Source of the DNA: Lota lota
Lineage: Eukaryota; Chordata; Actinopteri; Gadiformes; Lotidae
NCBI GenBank assembly: GCA_026745465.1
Contig: JACYXH010000410.1
Span: 1,009,501-1,073,500 of the forward strand
Direction of reading: 5' to 3'
DNA: 64,000 nt
The notes beneath the pieces were generated by a model, which did no database searches, had not been told where the DNA came from, and worked only from the letters and a program-made list of their open reading frames with translations. The position numbers were made by a program, and so were the translations under genes. Below, piece after piece: positions 22,007 through 32,079 of the stretch. The stretch's first letter is position 1, and the number at the start of each line of letters is the position of its first letter.

Positions 22007-25000
22007 TGCATAAATGTGTGTGTGTGTGTAGGTTTGGGAACCCCTTCATGCTGTGTGTATGTGTATATTTATATATGTATATATCTGTGTGTGTGTGTGT
22101 GTATGTGTGTGTAGGTTTGGGAACCCCTTCATGCTGTTTGTAGAGCGCACGGTGACCTGGGACGGCCTCCAGAAGGAGATCTTGGAGAAGATGAAGCTCC
22201 TGCAGAGACCAGGAGTCCTCGTCCAGGTACACACTCCCCTAACTTCCCCCTAAACATCCTTCACCCCCCTTTTACCCTTGTTCAGGTACACACACCCTTA
22301 ACATCGCTTCCCTATTTCTATTTCTGTTTTATTATATGTAGATAATTTTCTATATTTCAATTTGATGTTGATGTTGATGTTGATGTTTTTATGTCGATAT
22401 TTCTTTGTTTAAATTTTATTATATATATATTTTATGTCGATTTGTAGAGAGGTATTTCCTAAAGGCCTTTCTGTGTTGTGTTGTGTGGTTGGTAGGCGCG
22501 GCCGTTCAGCCTGCGTGTGGTGGGTGTGGTCGGGATCACATACCTCCTCCCTCAAGAGGACCAGCCACTTTGTCATCCGTCCGTTGAGAGGTAATACCCC
22601 TCATAAAGCACTAGAGGGCACTGTTGGCCCAATGTCTTACATTGTTGTTGCATCCCCCACACATCGTTTTAACCCAACCAACATCTGCCCGTAATATCAA
22701 TGTCCCACTGAAGTAGCTATTCATTTGCTAGTGGTTATGAATCAATAGGCAGTCTGTTCGCATATAAGGGATTTACCCATAGAAAGAATATTTCAAATGA
22801 AAAATGTACTTTTGAAAAATGTCTTTATTTCAAATATGTATTCCTGACCCACAGGTTGGGAAACATTGATATATGTATGTTATGCATCTATATCTATATC
22901 TATATCTATATCTATATATATGTGTGTGTGTGGGAATGTGTTTGTGTTTTTGTATGATTGTTAATCCCAGTGTCATGTTCCCTCCAGGGCGTACAAGTCA
23001 TGCGGCCCAGGTGGCCCCCCCCATGTCAAGATAGTGGTGGAGTGGGACAAGGACACCAAGGAACAGTAAGTCTTCATCACTTCTATCTTCATCACCTTTT
23101 AGTGAGAGGCCTTGCTCAGAGTGTGGTTCACTGGACTATTTTATATTAGCTACCACGGTAAAGATGGTCTGATGGTAAGAATCATTCATAATTCATTTTC
23201 AGATCATGCAGTCATGCCGTCAAGAATGAGCTTAGTTCTTAAATGTGTACCTTGAGTACATTCTTATCATAATTGCCAGCCAGTAGAACAAGTCATTTTA
23301 TTGAGCTTGTTCACATTTGTATTAGCTTCAAGGTGTCTAACCATCTTCTGACCCTTGTTTGAGCTTTGTTTGATGCTACTGACCTATATTTGTCATCTGA
23401 CCTCTGTGCGCAGCCTGTTCAAGCGGACGGAGGATGAGTACATTCCCGATGCGGAGAGCGTTCGTCAGATGAAGGAGCAGCACCTTCAACCCCAGAGCTG
23501 CTCCCTAGCGCAGTGCTTCCAGCTGTACACCAAAGAGGAGCAGGTAGGCTAACAGTAACTAGGGCTAGAGAGTGCTTCTAACTCTACACCAAAGAGGAGC
23601 AGGTAGGCTAATGCTAGCTAGCGCAAGAGCAGTGCTTCAAGCTCAACTCTAAAGAGGATCAGGTAGGCTAATGCTAGCTGGGGCTAGCGCAATGCTTCTA
23701 GCTCTACACCAAAGAGGTGTAGAGGTGGAGTACCTGATGCTTTGTATCTCCATGGTTACCCCAGCTGGCTCCGGACGACGCCTGGCGCTGCCCTCACTGT
23801 AAGCAGCTCCAGCAGGGGAGCATCAAGCTAAGCCTCTGGACGCTCCCAGATATCCTCATCCTCCATCTCAAACGCTTCCGACAGGTAACCCTCACCTGAA
23901 TACACACCGTAACACACGTGGACACACCTCAACACACCTTAAAACACATCCAACACACCTTGAAGCACCTCAAAATACATCTAAACATACCTGTTAGCAC
24001 ACCTGTAAACACACTAGACACACGTTAATACAACTAGATACACCTGACCATACCTGACCACAACTGAAAACACCTGGACGCACCTAGGAATACCTGAAAC
24101 ACACCGTAACACACCTGGACACACCTGATAACATAACACAATAACACAAAAGTAAACTGGAGAGAGTGGGCATGATTAGTAGAGGGATTCAACATATATC
24201 TATATAAATCTATATAGTAGATTTCAACTAACACTGTTGACTTTCGTTATCCTCGGTGGTGGTGATGAATTTAGAACAGACTTTGCTGAAGTTGTTGAAC
24301 TAGGTTGTGCACATGGAATGATTTTGTACTACTTTTGTGCTACTCTACTCATACCCATTTAGATTGTATGCTTTTGATTGTAAGTCACTTTTGGATAAAT
24401 GTGTCTGCAGCTAGATGACTAACTGTAAATGGAAGCTAACTGTAACGTTCTCCGGTGGTGCTCCGCTGGTTCCCAGGACGGCGACCGGCGGATGAAGATG
24501 CAGAACATGGTGCGGTTTCCGCTGGTGGGGATGGACATGGCGCCCCACATGGTCAAGCGGAGCCAGAGCAGCTGGAGCCTTCCCTCTCACTGGTCGCCGT
24601 GGAGACGACCCTATGGCATGGGCCGCGACCCAGAGGACTACCTGTACGACCTGTATGCCGTGTGCAATCACCACGGCAACATGCAGGGCGGACATTACAC
24701 AGGTGAGGACTGATGGATGGAAGGTAGTCACGTTCATTTCTACATCTCTCATGCAACAGGATTCACACGACCTGATTCAAGGGGTTTCGGGTAAAACTCA
24801 GCAAAAACTCCCTTAGCAGAAACCCATGAGTAATCCCCTTTGGTTTACAAATCAATAGCTACAGAGAATCGCTCCTAAATCCATCCATTATCTTTGGAGA
24901 GAGTGATCATTGTTCTGGTATGGATGTCTCCTTCCCAGCCCACTGTAAGAACTCCATTGATGGACAGTGGTACTGCTTCGACGACAGCGACGTCCACTCC

Positions 25001-27908
25001 ATCGCGGATGACCACGTGTGCAAACAGACGGCGTACATCTTGTTCTACCAGAGACGCGCCACGATTCCCTCGTGGTCTGCCAACAGCTCTGTTGGCGGTA
25101 CGTCCAGCCTTCTCCTCCATTCACTGCTTCAGTTGGCGGTCGAGTAGCGGAGTAAATTATATAGGTCTGATTGTTTATAGTAAAAATGCACTGCTTTGTG
25201 TATGAAGAGTATACCACCAGCTGTCAATTTATGTCTTTAACTGATGAATATGTAACCCTATATGGACACTGCATTGTTATCTTGTCCTCGAGTTTAACCC
25301 TAGATGACAGACCTTGCTCTCTTCACCTTTGGTTATGACCTTTTAGGACAAACTTTACCTGGCTCTGCGCTGAAACATTGCGGCTGTAAGTGATGCTATC
25401 CTCAGTTGTTGCTGGCACCCTGATCTTTGTGTCTGCTGGTCCCTCCAGGGTCCACCAGCTCCTCGCTGTGTGAACACTGGATCAACCGGCTGATGGGTAG
25501 CCGGCCGCCTAGCCAGGCCTCCTCCGGGTCCTCCAGACGAACCTCGCTGGCCTCCCTCTCCGAGTCTGCAGAGTTCGCTGCCGAGCGGAGCGAAGATGAT
25601 GGTGAGTGATGACCTCACACCATGTTTCAGGACTGTGGGATGACCCGCAGGCAGTTGACATGTGAGAACCAAACCGCAGACTGGTTCCCTGCATTAAGAG
25701 GCCTCCATCTCTAACACGTGTCATTGCATATGCATAACCTCTGATTGACCAATATGGTTTGCCCGTCACCTGCTGGTTAAGTGCTAAGCGACACGCCTCT
25801 CCTCCACTTATTGAAAATGAAACAAAGGGCTGTTTACAAGAGGGCTGGCCGCTGGCCGCCCAGGGTTTGTTTTTAAAGGCGGTGTTTTGTTTCGTTCTCC
25901 TTTAAAGATATTTCATTGGTACCCTTTTAGTGTTGATCCTGAAGATTGCAAGTTCCCCTCCAAAAGACAGAATGTGTAATTGATGTTGAACGCTTGTTTC
26001 CTGACAGAGCAGAACAGTTTATCTGGTGCATTTTGCTTCTCCAAACTGTATGCACCTACCCGTGTGTAGGCTAAAACAAACGAGAGGGCCACTACCTGCG
26101 ACTATCAGTGCTCATATGCTACACGCGAGTGAGGGCTGACCCCCGTGCAGACACACACAACCCAGATTCGCCTATTTCCGCGTCTATTTCCGTGCCTATT
26201 TGATTGCTAATTAATGGTGCAGTAAAAACTCTAAATGTGCTCTTCCTAAATAACTTTCCATCCGGTTCTAGCAGCAGCTACTTTATAATCATGGTGTTAC
26301 ATAGTTGTATGCTGGCGGTCCTTTTGGAAAGTATTTTTTTCCCTGAATCGAGTATTCATTTCCTTGTACTTGTGCTTCGTCGGTCCACCAGGACTCTCCA
26401 CGCGGTCCATAATACGGGGGATGCAGAGGCAGCCCCTGTCAACCCGCTCCTCCATGGCCAGCCCTCTGGCCCTTAGCGACAACAACGGCACCAAACCCTC
26501 CTGGCCGCTCTCCGCCAAGCTGCAGCTGCGATCCAACTCCCCCTCCCGCTTCTCCCTGGACTCCCATTCCTCCTCCCCCACGCTGGAGCGTATCGGGGAG
26601 GCGGTGGACGACCGGGTCTCTGGCGGTGCAGCCCGGCAGGACAAGCTGTCTGGGGGGAAGGGCTCGCTGGCGGCCACCGCTGAGAACAGCGCAGGGGCGA
26701 GGAAGAGGCTGACAGAGCAGCCGGACCTGCTGAAGGTGGGTTCTACTGCAGCGGCGGAGTCATGGAGCTCCAAGCAGGCCGGCGAGAACAACAATCTCTC
26801 CGGCTGTGCCGAGCCTCTTACCCCGGGACCCGTCTCGCCTGCCAAGGACTCCAAACAGAGGAGCGGGGACGGAGAAAGTTCTGGAGGCAGCAAGCGAGCT
26901 GCAGCCAAGACCTCCGTGGAGTCCCAAGAGAAGAGTCCCAAGAAACGCCCAGCAACCTCCTCCACCTCCTCCAGCTCCCCGTCCCATGCCGCCATGGACA
27001 AGTCGCCATCCAGGACTCAGGCCAAGGGCGGCTCGGTCGCGTCTCATCCCAAAACCAAAGGCGACGGACCTTGTAAAAGCCTCAAGACGGCCTCATCAAA
27101 GACGGCAACGCCCTCCAAGAAGAGCTCCTCCCAGACCCAGGAGACGCTGCGTGTCGAGTCAGCGCAGCAGAAGAAGAAGAGTGGATCCGCTGGGTCTCAG
27201 AGCTCCCAGCCTCACAGGAGGCTGTCCCCCAGGGGAGGAGCGGAGAGGAGTTCTGCTTCAGCCAGAATTAAAGGGGAGGAGCGCAGCACCAGCCGGGACT
27301 CACCAAGGGCGCCGGTATCAGAGAGGAAAGCCCCTCCCCGTTCGGGAGCTACCGCCGCGTCTCGGGGCGACGGAGTGACGGGAGGGGGGAAGGCGGAGGC
27401 CAGGGCCGGGGGACGGAGCTCCAGCAGCAGCTCCTCCATCACCAGCCTGCGCTCCTCTAGCGTCGGCCTGTCGTCCTCGAGCGCAGCTCCGCCCCCAAGA
27501 GGCCCACGGCGGAACAGCAGGACAGAGGACAAGGGCTTGTCTTTCTTCAAGAGCGCCCTGCGGCAGAAGGAGAGCCGCAGAGGGGCGGGCGGGGCCGAGG
27601 CTCACAGCCCGGACCAGGCCTCCGGAGATGCGGCGGACGAAGCGTCCTCAGAGGGAGCCACCATGAAGGTCCCGAGCGGGTCTGCAGAGGCCTCCGCCAA
27701 AGACAACGAGTCCTCCAAGCCCGTTGCCACGGCCGCAGCCAAGAGATCCCTGCTCACCTCCAACAAGACCAAGAGCTCAGCGGCTGGAGCGGCCGCTCAG
27801 ACCCTCGCCAACGGGAAGGAAGCTGCCAAGAAGGAAACGACCAAGAAGACCATGCCCTCCAGGAAGATACCCATCAGCTCCACGCGAACCTCCCAGAAGC
27901 CTAAGTAA
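13881..27908 (+). CDS. usp31: Ubiquitin carboxyl-terminal hydrolase 31, complete, 16 coding exons
   Basis: USP31 is a cysteine deubiquitinase linked in human to NF-kappaB signalling. Exons: 13881-14417, 18150-18287, 19406-19494, 20001-20093, 20631-20766, 21129-21279, 21518-21698, 22115-22226, 22496-22590, 22988-23065, 23414-23543, 23765-23884, 24477-24702, 24939-25097, 25449-25601, 26392-27908. The sum is 3915 nt, giving 1304 residues (human 1352). The start is the first ATG after the CAA leader (MSKAASNKEKKSFSKKLF); the upstream open codons lack an ATG. The Cys box GLKNHGNTCFMNA has nucleophile Cys98. The His box is MQGGHYT (His693), with Asp in CFDDSD near 710-711. Zinc-ribbon CPHC pairs lie at 260-263 and 589-592. 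After about residue 800 comes a basic, Ser/Pro/Lys-rich tail encoded by one 1.5-kb exon and carrying EDKGLSFFKSALRQKE, as in human. USP43 is the closest alternative but lacks this match. All phases agree. Confidence 0.95.
14424..14600 (+). mobile_element. SINE tail fragment just after the USP31 exon 1 donor
   Basis: Sequence from ATTTCCACAATCTACCTGTA through GATGCCCCTTAACCTCTACC matches the body of the SINE at 14905. It ends with TGTAAGTGACTTTGGATGAA, the typical 3' tail of fish tRNA-derived SINEs. It begins about 6 nt after the donor. Confidence 0.65.
14905..15060 (+). mobile_element. tRNA-derived SINE
   Basis: The head shows an A-box-like AGTCCAGTGGTAAGAATG and a B-box GGTTCTGGGTTCGATCCCCA. 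The body then repeats the sequence found at 14424 (CCACTGTCTACCTGTAGGCA and GATGCCCCATAACCTCTACC). Confidence 0.7.
15120..15370. repeat. AT-rich GATTAGAT-type repeat in USP31 intron 1
   Basis: Irregular TTAGATTAGAT-like units. The rest of the 3.7-kb intron 1 (15370-17750) is AT-rich, unique-looking sequence in which I see no exon. Around 16955-17030 a short tRNA-SINE-like stretch (GTTTCAAACCCCGGTC) is possible. Confidence 0.6.
17760..18000. repeat. Degenerate telomere-like (CCTAAC)n array
   Basis: Many CCTAACCTAAC and CCCTAACC units on the plus strand with interruptions, plus a short GGATTAGGGTTAAG stretch in the opposite sense at about 17869-17882. It ends 150 bp before USP31 exon 2. Confidence 0.75.
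18375..19032 (-). mobile_element. hAT DNA transposon, internally deleted, in USP31 intron 2
   Basis: Terminal inverted repeats CAGTGGTTCTTAACC (18383) and GGTTAAGAACCACTG (ending 19024) are perfect over 15 bp. They are flanked by a perfect 8-bp target duplication TTCTAGAT (18375-18382 and 19025-19032), diagnostic of hAT. On the minus strand 18807-18382 encodes MICNAKLSNCSLAPAKLREY and then SYEVAYLIAKQGKPHTIRES, the N-terminal BED-finger side and following region of a hAT transposase of the ZBED5/FAM200 kind. The catalytic domain is missing, so this 642-bp copy depends on a partner. The intact duplication points to fairly recent insertion. Confidence 0.9.
19526..19852. mobile_element. 327-bp MITE with 23-bp terminal inverted repeats in USP31 intron 3
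   Basis: The left end GGTAACACTTTCGATAAGGG mirrors the right end CCCTTATTGTAAAGTGTTACC with two differences. The interior is made of TTAACATTAGTAAATG-type sequence, often seen in fish non-autonomous elements, and includes a TTAGGGTTAGTG stretch. No coding capacity. The superfamily is not certain. Confidence 0.7.
20094..20630 (+). repeat. TAATCTGATCTCATC-type array filling USP31 intron 4, with a decoy copy of exon 5
   Basis: Nearly the whole intron consists of TCTAATCTGATC-like units. Embedded in it at 20491-20532 is GTGTGTTTCAG|ACCGCTCTGC plus ATGACGGTGGTGTACCAG, a near copy of the true exon 5 start (GTGTGTTTCAG|ACCACTCTAC, 20620 onward). Confidence 0.85.
21280..21517 (+). repeat. GATTATGTTAGATCA-type repeat in USP31 intron 6
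   Basis: Irregular copies of TTAGATTATGTTAGAT-like units occupy most of this short intron. Confidence 0.6.
21770..22140 (+). repeat. Tandem copies of the USP31 exon 8 acceptor and exon start within (TA)n/(TG)n
   Basis: GTGTAGGTTTGGGAACCCCT followed by TCATGCTG occurs at the true acceptor (22114/22115) and in an intronic copy at 22028-22055. A diverged copy lies at 21912 (GTAGGTTTTGGAACGCCTTC) and a remnant near 21790 (TTCATGCTGTTTGTG). Each unit also carries GTATATTTATATATGTAT and TG repeats. A (TA)n tract lies at 21828-21875. Confidence 0.88.
22227..22495 (+). other. USP31 intron 8, unique-looking
   Basis: Short intron with a small TTGATG hexamer repeat near 22362-22390. Nothing else is recognised in it or in introns 9 and 10 (22591-22987, 23066-23413) beyond a (TATATC)n stretch at 22886-22920. 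Confidence 0.5.
23512..23725 (+). repeat. Four-copy 60-bp repeat spanning the USP31 exon 11 donor
   Basis: AGTGCTTCCAGCTGTACACC, then AAAGAGGAGCAG|gtaggc, is the true exon end (donor 23543/23544). Copies begin near 23571, 23631 and 23691. Copies 2 and 3 keep a complete CAG|gtaggcta donor (23602, 23662); copy 4 has lost it. Confidence 0.92.
23885..24160 (+). repeat. ACACACCTG-type repeat in USP31 intron 12
   Basis: Irregular ACACACCTGAAACACACCTC-like units begin a few bases after the exon 12 donor. Confidence 0.75.
24374..24430 (+). mobile_element. SINE 3' tail fragment
   Basis: ATTGTAAGTCACTTTTGGAT followed by AAATGTGTCTGCAG and GATGACTAACTGTAAATG is the 3' tail shared by many fish SINEs. 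It ends 46 bp before USP31 exon 13. Confidence 0.7.
25602..26391 (+). other. USP31 intron 15, unique-looking
   Basis: About 790 bases with no recognised repeat, gene or RNA. It precedes the long terminal coding exon. Confidence 0.5.
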
Positions 27909-28500
27909 CGTTGTGTCTGAGGACCAGATCCAGAGAAATGGGTTCCCGGTCTAGAAGAACCTTCCCAAAGCACCCGAGGCTTAAGGTGGGCCAGCGCCTG
28001 CCATTATGAACTGTGGTTGTCCACCAACTGTTACATAATTATATAGGAATGAATCAAAAAATGTAAACAAGGCACTTTGTATCGATTGCTTGAATTGATT
28101 TTTGTATTATATATATATATATTTATTGTTCTTGTATATATTTATGAACTGCACATGTATTGATATATTAGCTTGGTCTGTCTGTATCATGACTGTATAG
28201 CAGGAGGTGAGGAGGGGCTGTTCAAGGACTAAGTATTTTAGTATTTTAAGACGAGTTGCCGGGCGGCTTAGTGCAGGTCCTATCCATGAAGAACGTGATT
28301 GGTCGAGACAGGAAGTTGAAGTCAGCTGTATAACTATTTTAAGGATTTTGTTGTTCCTGTCGTTCTCTCCGGAGGTCCTGGGAGTTTTAACATAACTTTG
28401 GTGCCTCAGACAAATCCTCACTTCGTATCTACATGGTATAAAACTCAAGGTGTTGGTACATTTCTAAATACAGTTTTGATATCTATTAAACACTGTTCAA
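27909..28500 (+). other. Probable USP31 3' UTR
   Basis: AT-rich sequence after the USP31 stop. An ATTAAA at 28485-28490 is a possible polyadenylation signal, and the next AATAAA is at about 29582. Neither is supported by transcript evidence. Confidence 0.4.
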
Positions 28501-30370
28501 TATACAGTTTCCACAAAAACACATCCTACCTAATTACAAATGCTGTTTGATCTGTTGGTATGCCAACGACAGACTCTTCGATACTGTAGAGATCCAGAGC
28601 CTTTACACAACACGGTACATCTTAGTCTCGAGGCTGCTTCCGTGCAAACTACAGACCAGGTGGTTCTGGCGGTTTCTAAACGATGCCCGTCCCCGTCACC
28701 TTTCTGGTTCAAAATCACTGCGATGGGGCACAGTTTACGAAGCGTCTCGTTGCCTGACAGACAGTAACATTCAACATTCCTCACAGATAACCGCTTGGTT
28801 ATCCCTAGTTGGACATGCTCCATACATGTCCATACAGCATTATGGTGCTTTTGGTTTCTCCATCCCCTCTAGCTATCACAGCTTGTACGCGTCATTAGCT
28901 TATTTGCGCCTGCTGTCTGTTCCACGTTGAATGCACAGAATCAGAGAAAAGTATCGCATCATTTATGAAATGTATGACAGCAATTGTTGCATGATAAATT
29001 GCTTATGCATGCACGAAACTATGCAAGCAATACTAGCTAATGGCCACACTAAGTATGTATAACTGCTACTTTTGGACGTGTCTATATTTTTAAGTGTATA
29101 TTTTTCCAAATGCCAGCATCAAAGAGCATGTTTAGGCATCCTTTGCTAATGCTTTGTTTGCACATTTCCTCAGAGTAATATATTCATTTTGTATGAATGC
29201 TACTTACTGCTCATCCACCTCAAAGTAAACCAATTCACTTGCAAATTAATGTTTTCTCTACTGTATTCATTTGTCTTCTTAAAGAGACACCATCCATGGG
29301 TTTCATTCTTCTAACTGTCACTTCACAATGACAACTTTTAACCGTGTTTGTACCTGTCGTGGCTCAAGGTTGTGCTCTTATCGTTCCAGAGGGGTTGTGT
29401 TTGTGATGCTGTCGGTGTCATGGGCGTGCCTGGGTATCAGTGGGTGTGGTTTAACATTCCAGGCTCATCAGTGGCATGATCCACAGCAACCAGTCTGACC
29501 CACTGCCTTCCTCCGTCTTTTCCAAACCTTTAAAACAATGAGCAAGAGAGTCTCCAGGCTGTACTGCGATGTTGAATAGTAAAATAAATCATCACATAAT
29601 TGATTGTACAAAGATTCATCTTTAAAATGTTTTATAATGACGTTCTTTCATAACTGCAAGAACGACTGGCTTTAACAGTTGGGTGCATTTATGACCACCG
29701 ACCTGCAGGTTTTCTGCTCATTTCCATAAATTCTCTATGTACATTGAAGTCAGTAAATCCTGTTTGAAGTATATAGCTACACCTTGCTGAGCATTAGTAT
29801 TTCACCTGCATGAGCGCTTCTCCTGACGTCAGCTGATCAGATGTGGCTCCTGCCGCCATCATGTTCAAGACGAAATTTAGGGCTATTTTGGGCACAATGT
29901 CTTGTTGGATCAATGAGTAACGTTAACAACCCAACACAGCCCTTCCTCTATATGATAGATTTATACCGTAAGTTGTCAGGAAACCATAGACGTAGGCCTA
30001 AACCACTTTGTAATCAGGAGGCCTACCATGTTGATGACAATAAAGAGGGTTACAATTTGTTTGAGTTTAAAAAAAAATATATATACAGACCATTTGCATT
30101 ATTTTTTTCTGTGACTACATGTAATTTTGATTATTTATTTTTTTGGCAGAATCCATTGACATAATTGGTTTGAGGGTCAAAGTTTGGCAAGTTACATTTC
30201 TGTTGTTTTTTTGTTTTCTATTCTTCATATGTCCACATGATGGAGCCCTTCTTCCACAAGTTCAATCCAAACCTGACCAGCTCACACCGCCAACCCTCCC
30301 GTTTATCCCGGGATTCTCCCCCTCTCTCCCGCTGTCCTCCCGTTTACATATTTTCCCGTAAATCTCCAGT
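28501..30370. other. Intergenic, no gene recognised
   Basis: Stretch between USP31 and HS3ST2 (tail to tail). At 28530-28930 both strands are open for 75-127 codons and GC content is higher than around it, but the translations match no family I know. It may be an old transposon fragment. Nothing else is visible. Confidence 0.4.
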
Positions 30371-30469
30371 ATTCTTAACATTTCTTTTATAAAAAAATAT
30401 ATACTAAGGTTGGCAGTGCGTTAACGTTAACGGTAGGCATAATGATGTGTTTGCTATTCCCCTCCGGTA

Positions 30470-30945
30470 AAGCATAGCCTCGAACCAGACGAACCCCGCG
30501 AGCTCATGTTGCATTTGCTCTGCAGATAAGGTCTGGCTACCCTCCCCTACAAAACGATTTCTGCCCTGTACGAGATAGACCGACCAATCACAACCGTTTA
30601 TCTAAAAGGCATAAATAGGATGACGTGCTGAGGAGCGCCGTAAAGGCATTTTCAACGACAACAAAGATAGCTGCCGCTGATGTAGATCGGTCTGTTGATT
30701 ACGGTATCGAGACAGTATTAAACGAACTAGACGGTATATTTTCACTAAAAGAAGAACAAACGACTGCACTTAGAGTTTTTGTTGAAAATAAATGTGTTAG
30801 GCTCAGTGCTGCCTCACCCGTTTCGTTGCTGTGATTGGTTGAAGGCCTATCCAAATTGTGTCCAGAGGTATTCTGCGCCCGTTGGTGACGCCCTTTAGAA
30901 ATCGAGGTTCCAGACTAATTGCAATTAGTCTGGCGATGCCGGTCT
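30470..30945 (+). mobile_element. Candidate non-autonomous DNA element carrying a helicase-like fragment
   Basis: A plus-strand reading frame (about 30655-30834) includes DGIFSLKEEQTTALRVFVEN, resembling the Q-motif start of RecQ-type helicases (LKxEQxxAL). It stops before any P-loop appears. The right side holds a perfect 24-bp palindrome (30910-30933), and a related CCAGAC motif occurs near the left side at about 30485. Helicase-bearing DNA transposons are common in fish and this looks like an internally deleted relative. The boundaries are guesses. Confidence 0.35.
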
Positions 30946-31215
30946 AGTAGAGATGAGGGAATTTCCAACAAAAGACTTAAAGGCTTAATGAGAGCTGAAT
31001 TGTGTTCTCGTTTTGATCATAATGTTTTGAGTCTGTTGCTGACATTGAAAACTGTTTTGCACATTGGAGTTAAGTTTCATTATATATATTATTAATATTT
31101 TCAGTATAGTTTTTTTATTTGAAGTTAGAATGATTTAACTTTTAACAGTGTTCAAATTATATTAATATGACGTAAGGTTCAGTTAGCTTTGCACAGAAAC
31201 ACCCGGTAGAAATGT

Positions 31216-31387
31216 CAAAGGGTTACTTTTTACTTTTATACTTTGAGTACATTTCAGAGCCAGTACTTTTCCACTTTTACTTAAGTAAACAAGTTTAATC
31301 AGTACTTCTACTTTTACCAGTCTTTTTTTACACAAGTATCTGTACTTCTACTTGAGTAAATAATGTGTGTAATTTTGCCACCACTGT
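31216..31387. repeat. Interspersed repeat of TACTTTTACTT type
   Basis: Repeated ACTTTTACTTAAGTA and GTACTTCTACTTGAGTAAAT motifs ending in TTTTGCCACCACTG. I recall this as a frequent dispersed repeat in fish genomes and assign no class. Confidence 0.5.
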
Positions 31388-31570
31388 TGGTTACCAAACA
31401 TGATCACAACAGGGGGTTGTAGCCAATCTAGACCAATGGTAATCTTCTATTCTCATCTAGATGGTGTTGTCCACTGATGCCAAAATAAATATCACTTTCT
31501 TCACGTACCTTTGTATGTGACCTTTGTGTGAGGAAAGAATAAAACATTTCCCCCGCCATTGTCTTCCTCT

Positions 31571-31850
31571 TGGGACATTAGCTCAGGAGTTAAGGCGGGT
31601 GGACTGGCAACCGACTGGCAATAATCGGAAGGTTGCTAGTTCGAGCCCCACAGAGGAAGGTTGCTAGTTCGAGCCCCGACTTCAACCCTAACTATGTCGA
31701 GGTGTCCTTGAGCAAGACACTTAACCCCAACCGCTTCCTGGGCGCTGTGATTGGCTGCCCACTGCTCCCTTGAGGGATGGGTTAAATGCAGAGGACATTT
31801 TTCACTATATGTATGTGTATGTGACAATAAAAGTACTTTTACCTTTACCT
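31571..31850 (+). mobile_element. tRNA-derived SINE with a duplicated B box
   Basis: A-box-like TTAGCTCAGGAGTTAAGGCG, then GGTTGCTAGTTCGAGCCCC twice in tandem (31631 and 31659, 28 bp apart). The body reads TCCTTGAGCAAGACACTTAA and GGCTGCCCACTGCTCCC, and the tail TGTGACAATAAAAGTAC. The same body and tail recur at 57650. Confidence 0.8.
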
Positions 31851-31851
31851 C

Positions 31852-31958
31852 TTCACCGGAGAGAAGCCCTTCAAGTAAGAGGCATGTGGGAAGAGCTTTG
31901 AATCCAAGGAGTACTTAAGGCACCACTCGAACATCTACACCAGCTCCAAGCCCTACAG

Positions 31959-31962
<4 letters not shown>
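31852..31962 (+). pseudogene. C2H2 zinc-finger gene fragment
   Basis: Reads FTGEKPFK, stop, EACGKSFESKEYLRHHSNIY, TSSKPYSC: one C2H2 finger with its TGEKPF linker and the start of the next. The usual first Cys codon is replaced by TAA and the final Cys runs directly into a (TG)n tract. No neighbouring fingers are present, so it is an isolated dead fragment, possibly a retrocopied or translocated piece of a KRAB-less ZNF gene. Confidence 0.75.

Positions 31963-32049
<87 letters not shown>
31960..32049. repeat. (TG)n microsatellite
   Basis: About 44 uninterrupted TG units. Confidence 0.95.
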
Positions 32050-32051
<2 letters not shown>

Positions 32052-32079
32052 GTGAAGTGAACGGTCTCTAGAATCAACT

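Noticed and set aside
22850-22875. hAT-like right end (CACAGGTTGGGAAACATTG)
   Set aside because: No matching left end or target duplication found upstream, so no element could be drawn.
26297-27605. Minus-strand and alternative-frame ORFs over the last USP31 exon
   Set aside because: Composition shadow of Ser/Lys/Pro-rich coding sequence. The conserved tail motif lies in the plus-strand frame only.
28530-28930. Open frames on both strands after USP31
   Set aside because: No recognisable family, no splice context. Kept only as an unassigned stretch.
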